DNA from: Enhydrobacter sp.
GTDB taxonomy: Bacteria > Pseudomonadota > Alphaproteobacteria > Reyranellales > Reyranellaceae
Length of the DNA: 64,000 nt
Direction of reading: 5' to 3'
NCBI RefSeq assembly: GCF_030246845.1
Contig: NZ_CP126889.1
Location: forward strand, 2,522,995-2,586,994
Part shown: positions 19,743 through 28,968 of the stretch, in pieces
Numbering within the stretch: position 1 is the stretch's first letter
Layout: each line of letters opens with the position of its first letter
Notes under the pieces: generated by a model
Told to the model about the DNA's origin: nothing
Databases searched by the model: none
Seen by the model: the letters and a program-made list of their open reading frames with translations, nothing else
Program-made: the position numbers and the translations under genes

Positions 19743-20198
19743 CTATCGGCCGCGATAGCCCGGCACACCCTGATCGGGAAGCCACAGGCCCTTGGGCGGT
19801 TGGCCGGTCTGCCAGAAGACGTCGATCGGCATGCCGCCGCGCGGATACCAGTAGCCGCCGATCCGCAGCCAGCGCGGCCGCAGTGTCTTCACGAGGCGCT
19901 GGCCGACCGCGAGCGTGCAGGCTTCGTGAAAGTCGGCATGGTTGCGAAAGCTGCCGAGGAAGAGCTTCAGCGACTTGCTTTCCACCAGCTTGGCGCGCGG
20001 GGCGTAGTCGATCACGAGGTGGGCGAAGTCGGGCTGGCCGGTCATGGGACAAAGCGTCGTGAATTCGGGCGCGGTGAAGCGCACCAGATACAACGCCCCC
20101 GGATCGGGATTGGGCACGGCCTCGAGGACCGCCTTTCCGGGCGAGGCGGGCAGCGACACAGGCCGGCCGAGCTGGCGCAGGTGAGGATATCTGGACAT
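19743..20198 (-). CDS. queF: NADPH-dependent 7-cyano-7-deazaguanine reductase
   Basis: 151 residues, the size of the unimodular QueF. The catalytic cysteine is in [16 protein letters not shown] and the NADPH/substrate motif is [20 protein letters not shown]. It reduces preQ0 to preQ1 in queuosine synthesis. ATG 20198 is used; a longer in-frame start at 20228 would run into the divergent flavoprotein gene. It lies directly upstream of queG on the same strand, so the pair probably forms an operon. Confidence 0.95.
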   Translation of the reverse strand: MSRYPHLRQLGRPVSLPASPGKAVLEAVPNPDPGALYLVRFTAPEFTTLCPMTGQPDFAHLVIDYAPRAKLVESKSLKLFLGSFRNHADFHEACTLAVGQRLVKTLRPRWLRIGGYWYPRGGMPIDVFWQTGQPPKGLWLPDQGVPGYRGR

Positions 20199-20226
20199 GG
20201 CGGCATCATATGCTAAGCGGGCCGCC

Positions 20227-21411
20227 ATGACTCATCGGGTTGCCATCGTCGGAGCCGGACCGTCCGGCTTCTATGCGGCGGACGGCCTGTTGCGCGGCCA
20301 GCCGGACCTCCGCATCGATCTGATCGATCGTCTGCCGACGCCGTTCGGCCTGGTCCGGTCGGGCGTCGCGCCCGACCATCAGGGCACGAAGGCCGTGGTC
20401 CGCCAGTTCGAGCGCCTGCTGGCCCAGCCGGATGTGCGCTTCGCCGGCAATGTCGACATCGGCCGCGACCTTTCCTGGGACGAGTTGCGCGCGGGTTACG
20501 ACGCGGTGATCGTGGCCACCGGCATGGTGATCGACCGCAAGCTCGGCGTGCCGGGCGAGGAACTGCCGCATGTCTGGGGCTCGTGGAAGTTCGTGGCCTG
20601 GCTGAACGGCCATCCCGACTTCCGGCAAGGGCCGGACCTCTCTGCCGTGAGGCGGGTGGCCGTGATCGGCAACGGCAATGTCGCGCTCGATGTCGCGCGC
20701 CTGCTGGCCAAGGGGCCGGAGGAGATGGCGAGGACCGATATCGTGCCCGAGGCTGCGGCGGCGATCGCGGCGGCACCCTTGGCCGACATCCATGTGATCG
20801 GCCGCCGCGGCCCGCAGCATGCGTCCTTCACCAACAACGAGCTGGCCGAGATGGGCCGCCTCGGTCGGGCCGTGGCATTGGCCGATGCCGCGGCGCTTGC
20901 CGTCGAGGTGCCCGCCTCCGATCCGACGCCCGAACGGCTGCGCAAGACGAAGAATCTCGAGATCCTGCGCGGCTTCGCCGCCAACGTGCCCGGCGGCAAG
21001 CCGCTGTCGGTGCATTTCCGGTTCAATTCGGCACCGCTCGCCATCCGGCCCGGCGAGATCGAACTTTCGAGCGGAACGCTGCCCGCGGATCTTGTCATCA
21101 CGTGCATCGGCTATCGCGGCGAGGACTTTCCGATGGGCGAGGGCGTGTTTGCCGTCGGCTGGGCGCGCCGCGGGCCCACCGGCACGATCCCCGCGAACCG
21201 CGCCGACAGTCACGCCGTCGCGCGCGAGGTTCTCGCCTGGCTCAGGGAGCGCGACCCCAAGAGCGGACCCGACCCGATGCCTGCGTCGATCGACGTGGCC
21301 GGCTGGCACCGGATCGACAAGGCGGAGATCGCCACCGGCGGGCCGCTCGGCCGCCCGCGCATCAAGCTGATCGACTGGAAGTCGCTTTTGGACATCGCGC
21401 AAGGCGACTGA
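20227..21411 (+). CDS. Ferredoxin-NADP+ reductase, adrenodoxin-reductase type
   Basis: 394 residues. The FAD motif [17 protein letters not shown] is at the N-terminus, [14 protein letters not shown] follows, and the NADP motif [15 protein letters not shown] is near residue 145. This is the FprA/adrenodoxin reductase branch that transfers electrons between NADPH and ferredoxin. It diverges from queF by 28 bases. QueG needs low-potential electrons, so a functional link is tempting, but only proximity supports it. Confidence 0.9.
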   Translation: MTHRVAIVGAGPSGFYAADGLLRGQPDLRIDLIDRLPTPFGLVRSGVAPDHQGTKAVVRQFERLLAQPDVRFAGNVDIGRDLSWDELRAGYDAVIVATGMVIDRKLGVPGEELPHVWGSWKFVAWLNGHPDFRQGPDLSAVRRVAVIGNGNVALDVARLLAKGPEEMARTDIVPEAAAAIAAAPLADIHVIGRRGPQHASFTNNELAEMGRLGRAVALADAAALAVEVPASDPTPERLRKTKNLEILRGFAANVPGGKPLSVHFRFNSAPLAIRPGEIELSSGTLPADLVITCIGYRGEDFPMGEGVFAVGWARRGPTGTIPANRADSHAVAREVLAWLRERDPKSGPDPMPASIDVAGWHRIDKAEIATGGPLGRPRIKLIDWKSLLDIAQGD

Positions 21412-21452
21412 CCGGCCTAATCTGCGCCCGCTTCTTCGAGGGGAAAACAGTC

Positions 21453-23024
21453 ATGCTCACCATCGCTCGTCGCGTCCTCTGCGCCTTCGCAGCGGCCTTT
21501 GTCCTGGCAGGCGCCGCACACGCCGAGACGGTGCTGCGCGTCGCCCTGCATTCGGACCTCAAGATCATCGACCCGATCTGGACGACGGCTCTGATCACCA
21601 CCCATCACGGGCACATGATCTACGACACGCTGTTTGCGGTCGACGAGAAGCTGGAGGTGAAGCCGCAGATGGTCGACAAGTGGGAGACATCGGCCGACAA
21701 GCTCACCTGGACCTTCACCCTGCGCGACGGCCTGAAATGGAGTGACGGCACGCCGGTCACGGCCGAGGATTGCGTGGCGTCGATCCGGCGCTGGGGCGCC
21801 AAGGACACGATGGGCGAGAAGCTCATGAGTGTCGTGGGCGAGCTTGGCGCGCCCGACTCCAGGACCATCAAGATGGTGCTGAAGCGGCCCTACGGCCTGG
21901 TGCTCGAATCGCTCGGCAAGTCGAGCTCGAACGTGCCGTTCATGATGCCAAAGCGCGTTGCCGAGACCGACCCCAACAAGCAGATCACCGATACCACGGG
22001 CTCCGGTCCGTTCGTCTACAAGAAGGACGAGTCGCGGCCCGGCGAGAAGACGGTGTACGTGAAGAACCCGTACTACAAGCCGCGCAGCGAGCCGGCCTCC
22101 GGTCTCGCCGGCGGCAAGGTGGTCAAGGTCGACCGGGTCGAATGGATCTCGATTCCGGACAGCCAGACGCAGGTGAATGCGCTGCTGAACGGCGAGGTCG
22201 ATCTCGTCGAAATCGTGCCGCCCGATCTCCTGCCGCTTCTCGCCAAGGAGAAGGACATCAAGATCTTCGTCACCAACCTGGCGGGCCGCCAGTACGCGAT
22301 GCGCTTCAATGTGCTGCACAAGCCGTTCGACAATCCGAAAATCCGCCAGGCTGTCCTCTACGCACTCGACGAGAAGGAGTTCCTCGACGCCAATATCGGC
22401 AATCCGGCCTACTACAAGGTCTGCAAGTCGGTGTTCCCCTGCGGCTCGCCGCTCGAATCGACCAAGGGCTGGGAGGACAAGCTCTCCGGCAATACTGCCA
22501 AAGCGAAGCAGATCCTGCAGGAGGCGGGTTATGACGGCACGCCGATCGTGCTCCTGCACCAGACCGATCTGCCCAATCACAACAACCTCGCGACAGTCGC
22601 CAAGCCACAGCTCGAGCGGGCGGGCTTCAAGGTCGACCTGCAGGCGATGGACTGGCAGACATTGGTGACCCGCCGCGCCAAGAAGGATCCGCCGGCACAG
22701 GGCGGCTGGAGCGCCTACTTCACCTCGTGGGGCGCGACCGACGTGTTGAACCCGGTAACGACCGCGTTCCTGAGCGGCGCTTGCGACAAGGCGACGTTCG
22801 GCTGGGCGTGCGACCCCGAGCTCGAGAAGCTGCGCGATGCCTACGCCTTCGAGACCGATCCGGCCAAGCAGAAGGCGATCGCCGAGCAGGTGCAACTTCG
22901 CGTCATCGACTATCCGACCCACGTGCCGCTCGGCCAGTTCACGACGCCGACGGCTATTCGCAGCAACATCGTCGGGCTCCTGCACACGCCGGCGCTCGCG
23001 CTCTGGAACATCGAGAAGAAGTGA
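21453..23024 (+). CDS. Family 5 (peptide/dipeptide) ABC substrate-binding protein
   Basis: 523 residues with a Sec signal peptide (cleavage near AGAAHA). The mature protein has the SBP_bac_5 signature: LTWTFTLRDGLKWSDGTPVT and DSRTIKMVLKRPYG. It would bind peptides or similar ligands in the periplasm for an ABC importer. No permease or ATPase gene is adjacent, so it is an orphan binding protein here. GAGGGG precedes the ATG. The methyltransferase gene follows after 43 bases. Confidence 0.92.
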   Translation: MLTIARRVLCAFAAAFVLAGAAHAETVLRVALHSDLKIIDPIWTTALITTHHGHMIYDTLFAVDEKLEVKPQMVDKWETSADKLTWTFTLRDGLKWSDGTPVTAEDCVASIRRWGAKDTMGEKLMSVVGELGAPDSRTIKMVLKRPYGLVLESLGKSSSNVPFMMPKRVAETDPNKQITDTTGSGPFVYKKDESRPGEKTVYVKNPYYKPRSEPASGLAGGKVVKVDRVEWISIPDSQTQVNALLNGEVDLVEIVPPDLLPLLAKEKDIKIFVTNLAGRQYAMRFNVLHKPFDNPKIRQAVLYALDEKEFLDANIGNPAYYKVCKSVFPCGSPLESTKGWEDKLSGNTAKAKQILQEAGYDGTPIVLLHQTDLPNHNNLATVAKPQLERAGFKVDLQAMDWQTLVTRRAKKDPPAQGGWSAYFTSWGATDVLNPVTTAFLSGACDKATFGWACDPELEKLRDAYAFETDPAKQKAIAEQVQLRVIDYPTHVPLGQFTTPTAIRSNIVGLLHTPALALWNIEKK

Positions 23025-23067
23025 GTTCGCATGCGTCCGCAATCGCATGGCCCGCCAGGGGAAGATC

Positions 23068-23877
23068 ATGACGAGCACCGATACCGTCTTCACCGGCTCG
23101 ATTCCGGCGCTCTATGACCGCTATCTGGGCCCGCTCCTGTTCGAGCCCTATGCCCGGGAAACCGCGGCACGCCTGGCTGACTTGAAAGCTGGCGCGCTGC
23201 TCGAGACGGCCGCCGGGACCGGCATCGTCACATCCATGCTGGCCGAGCGTTTGCCGGCCGCGGTCGATATCGTCGCCACGGATCTCAACCAGGCCATGCT
23301 CGACTTCGCCGGCGCCAAGCCCGGTTTGGCACGCGTCAGGCTGCGCCAGGCCGATGCGCTCGCTCTGCCCTTCGAGGACGGCATCTTCGATGCTGTCGTG
23401 TGTCAGTTCGGCGCGATGTTCTTTCCCGATCGCGTGCAGGGCTATCGCGAGGCTCACCGCGTGCTGCGGCCGGGTGGGCGTGCAGCGATCGCGATCTGGG
23501 ACAGCCTCGCGCACAATCCCATGACGCGCTGCGTGGTCGACGCGATGGCGGCCCGCTTTCCGGCGGATCCGCCGCGCTTCCTGGCTCGGACACCGCACGG
23601 ACACTTCGACCAGAAGGTCATTCGCGCGGAGCTCGCCGAGGCGGGCTTCGATCGGGTGGCCATCGACGTCGTCACCCTGCCGAGCCGCGCGCCTTCCCAT
23701 CGCGATCCGGCGATCGGCCTTTGCCAGGGGACGCCCATGCGTGGCGAGATCGAGGCTCGCGCGCCGCAGGGCCTTGCGGCCGCAACCGACGCCGCGGCCG
23801 AGGCGCTGGCGCGCGAGTACGGTGAAGGCCCGATCGAGGCGCCGATGCAGGCGCTTCTGATCGCGGCAGGGAAATAG
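23068..23877 (+). CDS. Class I SAM-dependent methyltransferase
   Basis: 269 residues with a Methyltransf_11-type core: motif I LLETAAGTGIVTSMLAERL, the acidic ATDLNQAML, RQADALALPFEDGIFD and the post-motif VLRPGGRAAIAIWDS. The fold is clear but the methyl acceptor is not. ATG 23068 follows AGGGGAAG; ATG 23047 is an alternative. It is convergent with the lactonase-like gene, with six bases between the stops. Confidence 0.88.
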   Translation: MTSTDTVFTGSIPALYDRYLGPLLFEPYARETAARLADLKAGALLETAAGTGIVTSMLAERLPAAVDIVATDLNQAMLDFAGAKPGLARVRLRQADALALPFEDGIFDAVVCQFGAMFFPDRVQGYREAHRVLRPGGRAAIAIWDSLAHNPMTRCVVDAMAARFPADPPRFLARTPHGHFDQKVIRAELAEAGFDRVAIDVVTLPSRAPSHRDPAIGLCQGTPMRGEIEARAPQGLAAATDAAAEALAREYGEGPIEAPMQALLIAAGK

Positions 23878-23883
23878 CGGCCG

Positions 23884-24699
23884 TCAGTCGAGCCGCACGC
23901 AGACGCCTTCCAGTCCCTTCCTCGAGGCGGGAAAGCGCTTGGTCACCTCGGCGTCGTGGCCGGGGATGATCATTTCGGTCCGCCCCTCGGCGAGCTTCCG
24001 GAGCTTGTCGTAGCCCGCCAGCATGTCGGCCACCGAGAAGACGATCGAGAAGAGCTTGTCGTTGTTGACGCCCCAGAAGTAGTGCGAGGCGTCGGAGGCC
24101 AGCACCAGCCAGCCGTTGCGCGTGTTCACCCGCACCGACTGGATGCCCATCGTATGCCCGCCGATCAGATGGACGGACAGGCCGGGCTGGATCTCCTCGT
24201 CGCCGTCGTGGAACACGACGCGCTGGCCGTAGAGGGCCTGCACCATGCCGACGATATCGTCGCATTCGTAGGCATGGCGGAAGGTGCCCTTGCACATGTG
24301 CCGGCCGGTGGCGAACTGCATCTCCTTGTCCTGGAGGTGAAAGCGCGCCTTGGGGAAGCGGTCCCAGTTGCCGATATGGTCGTAGTGCAGGTGGGTCACG
24401 ATCACGTCCTCCACCTCGTTGGCGTCGATGCCGAGCTCGCCCAGAAGATCGGCCGGGTTCTTCTTCACCTCGCGGCCGCGCTTCTTGCCGACCTGGGCGT
24501 TGAAGCCGGTATCGACCACGATCGGCTTGGCGCCGATCTCACGCTTGCCTTCGCGATCGAGCGGCAGCGCGACCCAGACGAAATAATCCATCGGGAAGTC
24601 GGCGTCGTGGGGGTCCGGGTTGATCTGCACTTCCCAGGCCTTGCGCGGCAGGTGGGCGTACTTGACGGCATGGACCTCGTAGATCGGCACCGAGCGCAT
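23884..24699 (-). CDS. Metallo-beta-lactamase hydrolase, AHL-lactonase-like
   Basis: 271 residues. The dinuclear zinc motif HLHYDHIG is preceded by the IVVDTGFN strand and followed by GGHTMG (third His), ASDASHY (bridging Asp) and IPGHDAE. Sequence and length resemble N-acyl-homoserine-lactone lactonases of the AiiA/AttM group, but many related hydrolases look the same and no luxI/luxR genes are here. GGAAGGAAAC precedes the ATG. It diverges from the ACT-like gene over 170 bases. Confidence 0.82.
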   Translation of the reverse strand: MRSVPIYEVHAVKYAHLPRKAWEVQINPDPHDADFPMDYFVWVALPLDREGKREIGAKPIVVDTGFNAQVGKKRGREVKKNPADLLGELGIDANEVEDVIVTHLHYDHIGNWDRFPKARFHLQDKEMQFATGRHMCKGTFRHAYECDDIVGMVQALYGQRVVFHDGDEEIQPGLSVHLIGGHTMGIQSVRVNTRNGWLVLASDASHYFWGVNNDKLFSIVFSVADMLAGYDKLRKLAEGRTEMIIPGHDAEVTKRFPASRKGLEGVCVRLD

Positions 24700-24760
24700 G
24701 TTTGTTTCCTTCCCGTGGTTCAGCGGCAGCCGAGGGTAGCGTGCGAGGGACGATCCGCGC

Positions 24761-24832
24761 TATAGTGCTGGCATGGACCGCATGGACCTCCTTGGTCGGC
24801 GAATTAGCACCCCGGTTTGCACCGCAGACCGG
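24761..24832 (+). promoter_or_regulatory. Leader with -10 box, shared motif and hairpin before the ACT-like gene
   Basis: TATAGT at 24761-24766 is a good -10 element, though no clear -35 is visible. In the presumed leader, GCGAATTAGC (24799-24808) and, two bases on, CCCGGT (24811-24816) repeat the ileS leader motif. CCGGTTTGC (24812-24820) pairs with GCAGACCGG (24824-24832) around an ACC loop. The lower stem differs from the ileS copy by compensated changes (CCGC/GCGG there, TTGC/GCAG here). There is no U-tract after this hairpin. Confidence 0.45.
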
Positions 24833-24869
24833 TTCGTCGCTGTTCGTCCATCTTCCAGGGAACCCTTCC

Positions 24870-25136
24870 ATGTCCGCCCGATCGTCCGCCGTCCTGGCGC
24901 TCAAGCGTAACTCATCCACCGTCCGCTACTGTTTCGAAGCCGACGCCGAGCCCGGCGTGCTGCCGCGCGCGCTCGAGCTTCTGGCCAAGCGCGGGCTCGT
25001 TCCGGCGCGCGTCTTCGCGCAGGCCGATGCCGACCAGCTTTCGGTCGAGATCGAGGTCGAAGGGCTCGAGGCCGATACTGCCGACCACGTCGGCCGCTGC
25101 CTGGGCGAGATCGTGGGCGTGCGACAGACGTTTTGA
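24870..25136 (+). CDS. Small ACT-like domain protein
   Basis: 88 residues. The core reads VRYCFEADAEPGVLPRALEL, then LSVEIEVEGLE, the beta-alpha-beta pattern of an ACT domain such as the acetolactate synthase regulatory subunit IlvM/IlvH. It is much shorter than IlvH and no acetolactate synthase large subunit is nearby, so it may be a free-standing amino-acid-sensing module. The ATG at 24870 was chosen from the domain boundary; the longer in-frame opening from 24702 would translate through the leader motif. Confidence 0.6.
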   Translation: MSARSSAVLALKRNSSTVRYCFEADAEPGVLPRALELLAKRGLVPARVFAQADADQLSVEIEVEGLEADTADHVGRCLGEIVGVRQTF

Positions 25137-25209
25137 CATCCTCATGCGGACCGCGCGCATCCTGCGCGCTCGTGAGCGGGCTGGACGTCCGCGGTCCAGA
25201 AGTCGTGAA

Positions 25210-25884
25210 CTACGCCAGCCGCTCGACGATCGTCTCGATGTGCAGCCGGGCGACGTCGATCGCAGGGAAGCCGGCGGTCGCTTCGTCGAACATAAGGGCG
25301 AGATCGGTGCCGGCGAGCAGGATCGCCTCGACGCCGTCGCGCCGCTGCAGGTCGGCGGCGATGCGACGCAGGCCGGCGGCATCCTCGGGATCGGCCGCCT
25401 GGGTGTCGAGCAGGCGCTGGTAGGCGGCGCCGATGAACTCGAGCTCCTCGGGCAGCGCCTTCACGATCTCGACGCCGTCGAGTTGCCCCCACAGACTGCC
25501 TTGCATGGTGAAGATGGTGCCGAACAGCGCCACGCGCCTGATCCGGCGTGCCTGCAGCGCTGCCTTGACCGGGGCGACGATGTCGATGATCGGCAGGCGG
25601 ACACGCTGCCGAAGCTCGCTGATGCAGATATGCGGCGTGACGGCGGGCAGCACGGCGGCATCGGCGCCGGCGCGGCCGAGCCTCTCGATGAAGGTCGCGA
25701 GATAGTCGGCCAGCGCGTCGAGCTTGCCGGCGCGGACAAGGTTCTGGCCACGGTCGACATCGGCATGCACGAAGACCAGGTCGGGTATCACGCCGCGTGC
25801 TTTGCACATCGCCGTGATCTTCTCGTAGTAGTGCATGGTGGCGCCGACGCCGAGGCCGCCGACGATGCCGACGCAGGCGGTCAT
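25210..25884 (-). CDS. Asp/Glu racemase-family protein lacking both catalytic cysteines
   Basis: 224 residues with the fold signature GIVGGLGVGATMHYYEKI of aspartate/glutamate racemases. The first catalytic region reads LPAVTPH where CNT(A/P)H is expected and the second reads LLAGTDLAL in place of LGCTEL, so neither thiol is present. Either another chemistry is used or it is a binding protein. It is the last gene of a reverse operon; its ATG overlaps the GST stop (ATGA). Confidence 0.8.
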   Translation of the reverse strand: MTACVGIVGGLGVGATMHYYEKITAMCKARGVIPDLVFVHADVDRGQNLVRAGKLDALADYLATFIERLGRAGADAAVLPAVTPHICISELRQRVRLPIIDIVAPVKAALQARRIRRVALFGTIFTMQGSLWGQLDGVEIVKALPEELEFIGAAYQRLLDTQAADPEDAAGLRRIAADLQRRDGVEAILLAGTDLALMFDEATAGFPAIDVARLHIETIVERLA

Positions 25885-26513
25885 GCCGGCCAGTTGCGCG
25901 TCCAGACCGGACGGAGCTCGGGCACCTGGTCGGTGTGGCGGGCGATCGCGAAGAGCTTCGGCGCCTCGATCTCGAACCAGCCGCGCTTGGGCCGCCAGCG
26001 CGTCATGACGGCGATGTAGATGTCGAGCGCGGAGAAGCGCTGGCCGAGGAAATAGGGCGCGCCCGCCTCGCCGTTCAACTGCCGCCAGAGTCTTTGCGCA
26101 TAGGCGTCGGTGGCGGCGCGGAAGGGATCGCGCGCGGCGTTCACCGAGACGAAGCGCGACGGATCGTCGGCATAGGTGAAGGTGGGGTAGATGTTGGCCA
26201 CCAGGAAGACCAGCCAGCGCAGGAACCTTGCGCGTTCGGGCGCGCCCGGGCGCGGCACCAGCGAGTCCTGGCCGGTGATATCGGCCAGCAGGAGCGTGAT
26301 GGCGGCGCTCTCGCTCATCACGCTGCCGTCCGGCATCACCAGCGTGGGCACCTGGGCCAGCGGGTTGACCCTTTCCAGCCGGGCGCGCGCATCGGGCGAT
26401 TTGAAGAGGTCGTCGACCGGCTCGAAGGCGAAGGGCAGGCCGTACCAGACGAGCTGGGCCTCGACGATGGTCGAGCCCCAGCCGGCACGACCGTAGAGCC
26501 GGTAGTCGCTCAT
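25881..26513 (-). CDS. Glutathione S-transferase family protein
   Basis: 210 residues. The N-terminal thioredoxin-like domain contains LAQVPTLVMPDGSVMSESAA, with the cis-proline and SE pair that bind glutathione, and a helical C-terminal domain has the YFLGQRFSALDIYIA capping motif (conserved Asp). It would conjugate or isomerise glutathione-linked substrates in the cytoplasm. It overlaps both neighbours by ATGA, so it is translationally tied to the dehydrogenase and the racemase-like protein. Confidence 0.9.
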   Translation of the reverse strand: MSDYRLYGRAGWGSTIVEAQLVWYGLPFAFEPVDDLFKSPDARARLERVNPLAQVPTLVMPDGSVMSESAAITLLLADITGQDSLVPRPGAPERARFLRWLVFLVANIYPTFTYADDPSRFVSVNAARDPFRAATDAYAQRLWRQLNGEAGAPYFLGQRFSALDIYIAVMTRWRPKRGWFEIEAPKLFAIARHTDQVPELRPVWTRNWPA

Positions 26514-27379
26514 GGCTTCTGCAGCGGCTGGATCAGACTCGACGTGTCCCAGCGACCGCCGCCGCGCTCCTGGACGCGGGCATAGAACTGGTCGACCAGC
26601 GCGACCAGCGGCATCTGCGCCCTGGCCCGCTTTCCCTCGGCGAGGCAAATGCCGAGATCCTTGCGCATCCAGTCGACAGCGAAGCCGTAGTCGAACTTGC
26701 CGGCAATCATGTTCTGCCAGCGATTCTCCATCTGCCAGCTCTGCGCCGCGCCCTTGGAGATGGCGCTCATCACCTTCTCCATGTCGAGGCCGCACCGCTG
26801 GCCGAGATTGAGCGCCTCGGCCAGGCCCTGGACGATGCCGGCGATGCACATCTGGTTCATCATCTTGGTGATCTGGCCCGATCCCGGCGGGCCGATCAGG
26901 GTGATCGCCTTGGCATAGGAATCGGCCACGGGCCTCGCCTTGTCGAAAGGCGCCTGCTCGCCGCCGCACATCACGGTGAGCTGGCCGTTCTCCGCTCCCG
27001 CCTGACCGCCCGAGACCGGCGCGTCGATGAAGTCGATGCCGAGCTTCTTGCCTGTGGCATGCAGCTCACGCGCGATATCGGCCGAGGCCGTGGTGTTGTC
27101 GAAGAAGATCGAGCCCCTGGCCATGCCGGCGAAAGCGCCATTCTCGCCCAGCACGACCGAGCGCACGTCGTCGTCGTTGCCCACGCAGCAGAACACGATC
27201 TCGCGGCCGGCGGCGGCCTCGCGCGGTGTGCGGACCGCCTTGCCCTTGTGTTTGCCGGTCCAGGCCTCGGCCTTGGCGAAGGTGCGGTTGTAGACCACCA
27301 CCTCGTGTCCCTTGGCGGCAAGATGTCCTGCCATCGGAAAGCCCATCACGCCGAGACCCAGAAACGCCACCTTGGCCAT
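26510..27379 (-). CDS. 3-hydroxyisobutyrate dehydrogenase-family oxidoreductase
   Basis: 289 residues from ATG 27379 (GGAG seven bases before; an upstream in-frame start at 27421 is less likely). The Rossmann motif FLGLGVMGFPMAGHLAAKG, the substrate motif DAPVSGGQAGAENG and the catalytic lysine in GSGQITKMMNQM define the beta-hydroxyacid dehydrogenase family (HibD, GarR and tartronate semialdehyde reductases). The exact hydroxyacid is unknown. It is the first gene of a three-gene operon. Confidence 0.9.
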   Translation of the reverse strand: MAKVAFLGLGVMGFPMAGHLAAKGHEVVVYNRTFAKAEAWTGKHKGKAVRTPREAAAGREIVFCCVGNDDDVRSVVLGENGAFAGMARGSIFFDNTTASADIARELHATGKKLGIDFIDAPVSGGQAGAENGQLTVMCGGEQAPFDKARPVADSYAKAITLIGPPGSGQITKMMNQMCIAGIVQGLAEALNLGQRCGLDMEKVMSAISKGAAQSWQMENRWQNMIAGKFDYGFAVDWMRKDLGICLAEGKRARAQMPLVALVDQFYARVQERGGGRWDTSSLIQPLQKP

Positions 27380-27454
27380 CGCCCGCTCCAATGCTGTCTT
27401 GAGAGTTTCGGGCGCGATCATAGAACCAAAACCGCGCGGCGCCAGAGCCGCTGG

Positions 27455-28882
27455 CTAGGCCTGCGGGGCGACGAGGAGAATGGCGACCACGGCAAGTCCG
27501 GCGATCATCGGCGGCAGAGCGAGAGGCCAGGCGCGGCGATAGAGCTCGGCGTCGGAGGCGGCGAGACCGAGGATCGCCGCACCCATCGACACGCGGATGG
27601 GCGAGAGCATGGTGAGGTTGGTGCAGACGCTGTTCTGCACGGCCGCGATCCAGGAGGGGTCGAGCGCGAGCGCGTGGGCGAGTGCGGTCACCATGGGCAT
27701 CAACATCGCGTTGGCGGCCGCGCCGCCGCCGGTCAGGAAACCGCCGACGGCCGCGAACAGCGGCACGCCCAGTGCCGCCTCGCGGCCGATGGCCGCCTGC
27801 AGCGACTGCGCGATCAGAAGCGCCATGCCCGAGCCGACATAGAGCTCGGCCATCACCACGAAGACGAGCGTCACGGCGCAGGCCCGCCAGGCGCTGCGGG
27901 CGGCCTTGGCGATCACCCGGGCAAGCGACACGCGCGCCGCCAGCACCACGATGACGCCGATCGCCACCAGCCAGAAGCCGGGCGCGTAGAGCGGGGCGAA
28001 GGCGGGCTGATTGTCGAACGGCTTCAGGGCCCAGAGCGGGCGCAGTAGGTCGCGCAACGGCGGCACCAGTCGGGTGGCGCAGAGCGCCACGGTGAGCGCG
28101 ACGTAGGACGCGTTGATCCTGAGCGCGCTGGCGAGGCGTGTCCGGTCGGGCCGCTCGTCGCGCCAGAAACGCACCGCCGCCAGCAAGGCCGTGGGTGCGG
28201 CGCCGGCGATCTCGACGTCGCCATAGCGGTTGGCGAGCCAGACCAGCAGCAGGAGGAGCGCGGTCCAGCCGAGATCGTCGAGCTTCTGCATGGACGGCAC
28301 CGGGACGCCGGCGGCGCGGGCGAAGCGCCAATAGAGGAGAAGGTAGAGGCCATGGATCGGCATCTGCAGCACGGCGGAGCCGAGGCCGAGCGCATTGGGG
28401 GTAAGCCCCGCCAGCGTCGCGCCCACCGTCGTGCCGATGGCGAGCGCGCCCCACGGCACCAGGGACTGGCTGTAGAGCCCGAGCAGGAGGGTCGGCAGGC
28501 CACCCAGCCCCAGCCGCCGCAGGGCGGCCAGCGCGATCATGTAGCCCACGCCGAAGCCCGTCACCGATTCGGCGAAGGGCGCGACCAGAAAGCAGAGGGT
28601 CCACAGGCGGCGCGGAGTCGCCTCGAGGATGCCGTCGGCCGTCGCGGCGCCGCGCGCCTGCTGGCAGTGATGGAAGAAGATTCCGGTGGCGATGATCGCG
28701 ATCACCTGGCCCGAAAGCCACAAGCCGGCCGGGACCTCGCGCGCGAGGAGCGCGGGCGAAGCACCGGAGACGACGACCGTGGCGGCCAGCCCCACGAGCC
28801 CCGCGACCAGCGCCCCGGCGCGGCCGGAGGCCAGCAGGGCAAGGACCAGCAGCAGGGGCAGGAGGGCGAGCGCCGTCGGCAT
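27455..28882 (-). CDS. LctP-like lactate permease family transporter
   Basis: 475 residues with 12 or more hydrophobic segments. PFAESVTGFGVGYM in the first half and the FLTGGGAAANAMLMPMV and MLSPIRVSMGAA segments in the second half resemble the conserved regions of L-lactate permeases (LldP/LctP). It would import lactate, glycolate or a related hydroxyacid with protons. The adjacent hydroxyacid dehydrogenase gene agrees with such a substrate, although the two genes are 75 bases apart. Confidence 0.7.
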   Translation of the reverse strand: MPTALALLPLLLVLALLASGRAGALVAGLVGLAATVVVSGASPALLAREVPAGLWLSGQVIAIIATGIFFHHCQQARGAATADGILEATPRRLWTLCFLVAPFAESVTGFGVGYMIALAALRRLGLGGLPTLLLGLYSQSLVPWGALAIGTTVGATLAGLTPNALGLGSAVLQMPIHGLYLLLYWRFARAAGVPVPSMQKLDDLGWTALLLLLVWLANRYGDVEIAGAAPTALLAAVRFWRDERPDRTRLASALRINASYVALTVALCATRLVPPLRDLLRPLWALKPFDNQPAFAPLYAPGFWLVAIGVIVVLAARVSLARVIAKAARSAWRACAVTLVFVVMAELYVGSGMALLIAQSLQAAIGREAALGVPLFAAVGGFLTGGGAAANAMLMPMVTALAHALALDPSWIAAVQNSVCTNLTMLSPIRVSMGAAILGLAASDAELYRRAWPLALPPMIAGLAVVAILLVAPQA

Positions 28883-28968
28883 GGGTCTCGTCTATAGCCG
28901 CGCCTTGGCCGTGTCCGCCCCGGAGGAATTCGAATGACGCCCCAAGGAAAGCCGGCTCGAGCCCCGGC

